In this document: in pieces, positions 58,601 through 64,000 of the stretch
Layout of the letters: each line of letters opens with the position of its first letter
How positions within the stretch are numbered: position 1 is the stretch's first letter
DNA from: Anaeramoeba flamelloides
Taxonomy: Eukaryota > Metamonada > Anaeramoebidae
NCBI GenBank assembly: GCA_027625915.1
Contig: JANTQA010000072.1
Span: 3,410,001 to 3,474,000, forward strand
Length of the DNA: 64,000 nucleotides
Direction: 5' to 3'
The notes under the pieces: generated by a model
What the model saw: the letters and a program-made list of their open reading frames with translations, nothing else
What the model was told of the DNA's origin: nothing
The model's database searches: none
Position numbers and translations under genes: made by a program

Positions 58601-61521
58601 AGGAAAATAATAAAATTCAACAGTATTTAAATTTATTAAGATTATACGAACAGAGGATTAATGATCTTGTTGAATTACAATTGTCAAATGAAAATTTATT
58701 TCAATTTTTTAATGACTATGGGGATTCCAATTCCATTTTCGAGTTAACTAATAAAATTGAAAAAATTAAAAGCGAAATCAAATTAACAAAAACATGGAGA
58801 AAAAGAGTGTTAATTGAAATGGTCAAATTAATTTTCCCCAATTCGAATACCCTAATGAAAAAATATAAAACATTTGGGTTTGCCTTTATTCTAAACCAAA
58901 GAATCAATTATAATCAGTTTAAAGAAAAGGTCAACAAGGAAAAATTAACCAAAGAAAATTTTTTAATGATGAACAAAGGCAGATGGGCACTATTGCTCAA
59001 GCCCATACAAAGTAATTCTAAATTTGTCTATTGTCTAAATACAGAAAACGAAAAGGAGATTGGATTTTTATATAAGCCAGATCTGATCATTATTCAGAAA
59101 ACTGAATTAAATCAACAATTAAATTTAGATTTCACCAAAATATTTGATTACAAATCAACATCAACAGATCCTAATCATGATTTTAAGAACCAATACCAAA
59201 AAATATTGCAAAAGAAAATTAAGGAAAAGAACCCCCCACTAATGCTACAATCCAAAATTTGGTTTTTCTTTAAGGGTAAAATAACATCCAAGTGGGTAGA
59301 AAAATGGATCATCATTCATGGTTATTATGCCTTTATTTATAATTCCAAAGATGAACTAAGCCAAATAGAAAAGGTTATCAATTTGTCAAATGGTTTTCTA
59401 TTAAATAGCTTAACGGGCAATTCCGTGCCGATGATCAATTCTTTACCAAAGAATTTAATCTCAAACATTTTTGAAATCAAAACAGGGAAAAATCTAAATA
59501 AAAGCCATTACTTTGCAACCAAAAATGAAACAATAAAATTCCAATTTGATACCTTTTGCAATCAATTAAAAAAGTTTTATGATTTCAGTCATTTTTTACC
59601 ATTGAAAAAAGAAGAATATAATGAAAAAATTTATAAATTGAAAATTGAATCTTTATTAAAATGGATCAATTCCAAATTTGAAATTGAAAACGAAAAAAAA
59701 TTAAATTATTTAAATAACTCGGCTCGAATTATTAACGAGGATAATACAATTAATTTGGATAACATTGAAAATAAAATTGAAGAACAAAAGATCTTATTGA
59801 AACAATTATCTTATTATAGATTTAAAATTTTAAAAAGATTATTTAAAATAAATTTGAAGAAATATACAAATAAATTTAGAATAGTTTATACTTTAAAAGA
59901 TATTCATATTAATGTGAACGTGGAAGATAATGTTTATGAGAATAAGAATGAGAATAAGAATGAGAATAATTTAAACGCCATTGACAATATAAATGGAAAT
60001 GGAAATGGAAATGGAAATGAAAAGAAAAAAGAAAATGAAAAGAAAATTCAACCAATCTACAAAAATGAAAATGAAAAACAAGAAGAAAAACAAGAAGAAA
60101 AAGAAAAAGAAAAAGAAAATGAAGATGAAAATAAAAATGAAAAAAAAGACGAAATATTGATATCAAAACATAACTGGTTAACGATCATTCAAATAATCCA
60201 TGGAGAAAATAAAATTTTAATCAAATATAAAGAAAGGAATTATAAAATAGCTGATGACAAGATATTAATCGTAACCCCAGCTAGACCACAAAAGTTTAAA
60301 GAAGATTTGGAAAAATCAAACAAAAATAATAAATTTAATAAAAAAAACTTAAATTTCAATAAAAAAAATAGAAAGATATCAAATAATACTAATAATAGAA
60401 GTTCAAATAAAAATTTAATTCAATTTGATGAAAATAAATTACAAATTTTTAAGGAACTAATCTTTTTAGATAATGAGAATTTAACTTTCCCCATGTTTTT
60501 CTCAAATTTAGTAAGTGTATCAGATAATGATTTACTTTCCCGAGCCTTTATTTATATTTTGGAAACGAAGCAATTGAACTTTTTATTTATTGAAAAATTA
60601 ATCAACGAAGAAGTAAATAAAACCACTTCCGAAGCTACGCTGTTTAGAGGCAATTGTGCTGCTTCCAAAATGTTATCAGAGTATGCCAAGCAAATGGGTA
60701 GACAATTCATGATCAAATCTTTAAAAGGCATCATTGATCAAATCTTTGAATCTCAAGATTCCTTCGAAATTACACCCTCCAAGTTAAAAGAAGGTGAAAA
60801 CTTGGAAGAAAACAGGAAAAGAGTTGTCAGCTTTGTTAGAAAAATGTTTGATTCAATCTTTTCAAACCGATTTAAATGCCCTTTAATCATGAGAAATATT
60901 TGCTCAGTTTTAAGTTCTACCACTTTTAAAAAATTCCCCAACTCCAAATATATTACCCTTGCTGGCTTCATTTTTTTAAGATTCCTATGTCCTGCCATTG
61001 TAGTTCCTGAGAAAATGGGAATATCGGAAATAGTACCAAATGCTCAAACGAGAAGAGGTCTTATTTTGGTTTCCAAAATTATACAAGTTGCTGCAAACGG
61101 TGCACTATTTAAGGAAGGGTCCATGATCTACTTTAATGATCTTGTTAAAGAATATGTACACAAAATTCATTCATATATGGACGATCTTGTTAATCCCTGT
61201 TTCCAATGTAACAATTCACAGAACGAAAAGGTCATAGTACTTGGTGAAAAGAAAAATGATGAAAAAATATTTTTCATCTGCAAAGATATCAAATTATCAG
61301 ACCAGATAATTGAAGTAAACGAAAGCCAACTTGATTTTTCCGAAAAGTTTTTTGATTACCATCTAGAAACTTTCCAAATAATACCTGAAACCTTAAAAAT
61401 CCATTGTCAGAAAATGTACAAATTGTTATCAATTCCCAAATACATAGAAAAACTTGAAACCAAATTTAGTGAGAACCAATTATTTAAAGAAAAATTGGAT
61501 AAACTTTTTATAAAAGATTAA
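54670..61521 (+). CDS. Giant RasGAP with five PH-helix-SH3 modules
   Basis: RasGAPs switch off Ras by speeding GTP hydrolysis. Numbering from the codon at 54739: PH1 ~20-103, SH3-1 217-275, PH2 423-520, SH3-2 625-684, PH3 818-934, SH3-3 1023-1082, PH4 1154-1256, SH3-4 1378-1453, PH5 1501-1618, SH3-5 1713-1848 (split by Asn/Glu/Lys filler), RasGAP ~1898-2155. GAP landmarks: arginine finger Arg1970 in LFRGNCAASKML and FLRFLCPAIVVP with Arg2081. Each module has a helical linker ending near a basic aromatic motif (SWKKVM, NWKKYL, TWRKRV) and an SH3 ending EIGFV/EIGIIP. Poly-Asn tracts separate modules. No ATG exists between the in-frame stop at 54667 and the first PH domain, so an upstream exon is needed; ATG 54230 with an intron 54249-54676 fits phase (speculative). 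Ends in TAA. Confidence 0.88.
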
Positions 61522-63130
61522 TTTTTAATTTATTTATTTATTTTTTTTTATTGATTTTTATATTTAAATATTTATTTATTTATTTTTTATTGTTAATTAT
61601 TGTTCATCTAATACACTTTTTTTAAAAAAAATTTCAACAATAAAATATTAAGAATTTGTTTTTTATATCGTTTTTTTAGATATTTTTTTTTCAAATTATT
61701 TATCTAAATTAGTAAAAATCTTGAAATTTACAGTTTTTATTAAGGATTAATAGTGAGAGATCCTTAACTTACTACCAATACTATATTAAAATTTATTTTT
61801 AAGAATTGGTTTTTAATAATTAAGTGTTAAGTGTCAAGTAATTACTGTTAAAAATAATTTTTTGAAATTGAAAAATTATTTTTTTAATTTTTATGATTGC
61901 TTAAAACTAATCAAAAACTAATCTCAAGTATTAATCACATTTGATCTCTAAAAAGCAATAATCAAAAAAGAGAAGATTTATAGAAAAAAAAAAAAAAACG
62001 CTAAAGAGCTACAAACAATTTCCAATTTGAATGGTTAGAAGATATAATTTTGAAAATAACAACTTGGTGAGTTTTGAAAGTGTATCACTTTGGCTCTTTT
62101 GTAGATCTGGAAAGATTTTTTTTTTAAAATTTTTACTAATATAAAATGAATAATTTTTTTATCAAGAATGTAAAAAAATCCTTACTTTGTTAAATATATA
62201 CTGACAATATACCACAAATTAGATTAAATGGAATTAAATAAATTGTGTACTTTTCTAAAACAATTTGTTTACAATTGAAGAAATTTAACCCTTTGGAAAT
62301 TTAAAAAAAGTAAAAATTTGATTTTTTGATATTTTTTCTTATTTAAATTGAGAACGACTTTAAAACTTTTTTTGAAATGGTATCCAATTTAATTGAGAAT
62401 TGTTTTATTTAAATTGGATTGTTTTGTTAATAAAGATCCAATCAATTTTTTTTTTTTTTGTTATTTGAATTAAGACAATCAAAAGAAGTCTAATTTTACA
62501 TTACCATTTATAGGATTCAAGACACTTTTTGTATATGGGGTCAAATCCACTATAAATGACTAGACTCTAAAAGAATCTTATAATTTGTTAAGTTTTTTTT
62601 TTTTTTTAATAATCAAAAGAAACTTGAGAAAAAATCTCGAAAAATCATTTTTTTTATGTTTTTTCATGTGAGGAATGTTATATGTAGTGATAATAAGAGT
62701 TAAAAATGAAAAAGATCAGGGGTTCCGTATTAATATTGAGGCACATTAAACACAAAAATATTGGTAAATTGAAAAGAAAATCTAAAAAGCAAAGGAAAAA
62801 ATGATCAAAGTGTTTAAAGTAAATCAGATTATCAAAAAAAAAAAAAAAAAAAAAAAAGAAATAACAACAAATTAAACAACAATCCCCAAGCGAACATTCA
62901 TGATCAATTACCAAATCATTATATCAACTAAAGGTATTGTGGTGAGTATTTCAGTGATTCTAAATAAAAGATAGAAATAGTTTTTTTTTTTTTTAGATTT
63001 TTTACCAATTGCTCACATAAAAGCTTTTTTAAATTTCATTCTTGTTATTTATTTATTTATTTAGAGAAAGGGGTAATTAAAGAAAAATTATCAAATAAAA
63101 AAAGAGAGAGAAGAAGAAAAATAATTAATA

Positions 63131-63328
63131 CAGTCAGTTTCACTTTTAAGGCACAAACTTTCAACGAAAATTAAAGCACAAAAAAATCTCAAATTAAGGT
63201 ACAAAATTTGGAATTTTTTTTTTTTACTATTTATTTTTACTAGAAATTGAATTTTGTGCTTTAATTTGAGATTTTTTTTGTGCCTTAAATTTCGTTGATA
63301 GTTTGTGCCTTAAAAGTGAAACTGACTG
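63131..63328. mobile_element. Tc1/mariner-like MITE, copy 2
   Basis: 198-bp palindrome with tips CAGTCAGTTTCA and TGAAACTGACTG, flanked by TA at 63129-63130 and 63329-63330. Same length and layout as 22613-22809, with scattered differences in the arms, so the two are independent insertions of one family. Confidence 0.85.
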
Positions 63329-63472
63329 TATATATATATAAAATAGAATTATCATTTTAAGGCAAAAATAAAAACTGTCCGCGTCCTGAGACAGGAGGAG
63401 TAAAAATCCGATAAAAAGATTATTAAGATAAAAATTCCATAATCCGTGATTAATAATTGGTATTCCACTTTC

Positions 63473-63556
63473 GTTAGGTTTTTTTTAATTTAAATGAATG
63501 GAGAAAAATCTTTGATTTGGCTCAATTCTTTTGAATTAAAAAAACCTAGACACTGC
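63473..63556. repeat. Hairpin repeat H5, single unit
   Basis: CGTTAGGTTTTTTTTAATTT, a pairing core AATGGAGAAAAATCTTTGAT, then GAATTAAAAAAACCTAGACA. This is the simplest copy of the family, close to the last unit of H4, and shows the basic unit well. Confidence 0.65.
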
Positions 63557-64000
63557 CTCTCAGAGTGGGGAACTATGTGCCCGAATTTATATATTTTTTA
63601 CTATTTTAGAGATTTTTTATTTTCACTTTATTTTTGTTATTTTTTCTTCATTACCTTAAGTTTTCTAACCATAAGAGCTTTGATAAAAAAATTCCCGACA
63701 AGTGTAATAAATTTCATAATTCTGATTAGCCATATTGAAGAGTTTCTGTGTAAATTTCATTCTATTTTCTTTTTATATTTTTCCTTATCAATTTTTTGTT
63801 TTTACTTTTTAATCATTAAATAGAATAAGTATGTCTTTCCTAAAATAATCATGAAATATATTATTTTAAGCTTAAATTCAATTTTCAAAATTTAATCCTA
63901 TGCGAACATTTAGTTTATAATATACTTTTCTTCAATGATAATAAAAAAAAAACATTTAAACATTTTTTTAACAGTCAAATTTTGATTTTGGTATTTTAGA

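Larger units (their letters stand above)
61522..64000. other. Intergenic region at the right edge
   Basis: 2.5 kb without a supported gene. Contains a Tc1-like MITE (63131-63328) and a hairpin repeat (63473-63556). The 109-codon frame at 63494-63823 overlaps the hairpin and is a phenylalanine-rich artefact of T-rich DNA. A run of A lies near 62836-62857. Confidence 0.55.

Noticed and set aside
63494-63823. 109-codon hydrophobic frame near the right edge
   Set aside because: Begins inside a hairpin repeat and is Phe/Leu/Ile-rich as expected for T-rich DNA; not a membrane-protein pattern.
1-64000. tRNA, rRNA, CRISPR array, telomere repeats
   Set aside because: No GGTTCGA-type B boxes in tRNA context, no rRNA core motifs, no regularly spaced identical repeats and no telomere-type tandem array were seen by eye; a covariance-model search would be decisive for tRNA.

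Overview
The window comes from a very AT-rich, intron-bearing nuclear genome of a unicellular, probably amoeboid eukaryote. The evidence for this is GT-AG introns with T-rich tails, homopolymer-filled intergenic DNA, asparagine and lysine/glutamate low complexity, and use of TAA, TAG and TGA as stops. The gene content (RasGEF, a very large RasGAP, the WAVE-complex subunit Nap1/NCKAP1, a TKL kinase) resembles Ras-rich amoeboid protists such as Anaeramoeba or some Amoebozoa. That placement is inference, because there is no rRNA or other marker in the window.

Layout: (1) 1-451, the 3' end of a BAR-like/SH3 gene cut by the window edge. (2) 3112-3954, a RasGEF catalytic domain whose 5' end is not visible. 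(3) 8055-10688 (minus), a Ulp1/SENP-type SUMO protease with a repetitive Glu/Lys-rich middle. (4) 11350-15480, a cluster of old repeats, one of them interrupted by a 1.4-kb TTAA-flanked insertion. (5) 17244-21592, a two-exon tandem-PHD-finger protein. (6) 26241-33383, a six-exon Nap1/NCKAP1 gene with two repeat-bearing introns. (7) 36649-38516 (minus), a two-exon ankyrin plus TKL kinase lacking the usual beta3 lysine but with a WNK-like lysine in the glycine loop. (8) 42678-42929 (minus) and 43333-44022 (plus), a head-to-head pair encoding Mia40/CHCHD4 and the FHA splicing factor SNIP1/Pml1. (9) 44801-48327, a second repeat cluster with the same three families as cluster 4 in a different order. 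(10) 49765-50752, a small PH-helix-SH3 protein. (11) 54670-61521, a giant RasGAP carrying five copies of the same PH-helix-SH3 module. (12) 61522-64000, intergenic sequence with a Tc1-like MITE and a hairpin repeat.

Functionally, several genes belong to Ras/actin signalling: a Ras activator, a Ras inactivator built on repeated PH/SH3 modules, a free-standing copy of that module, and Nap1, which links Rac-type GTPases to Arp2/3 actin branching. The rest are housekeeping or nuclear: SUMO processing, chromatin reading, splicing and import of mitochondrial intermembrane-space proteins.

The most unusual items are the five-module PH-helix-SH3 RasGAP with its one-module neighbour and the WNK-like lysine relocation in a TKL kinase. 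Several repeat families are also notable, including a 162-bp pair with no visible difference and a transposon insertion proven by an empty site in the second repeat copy. No tRNA, rRNA, CRISPR, telomere or prokaryotic-type operon is visible. Repeat boundaries and identities were judged by eye.
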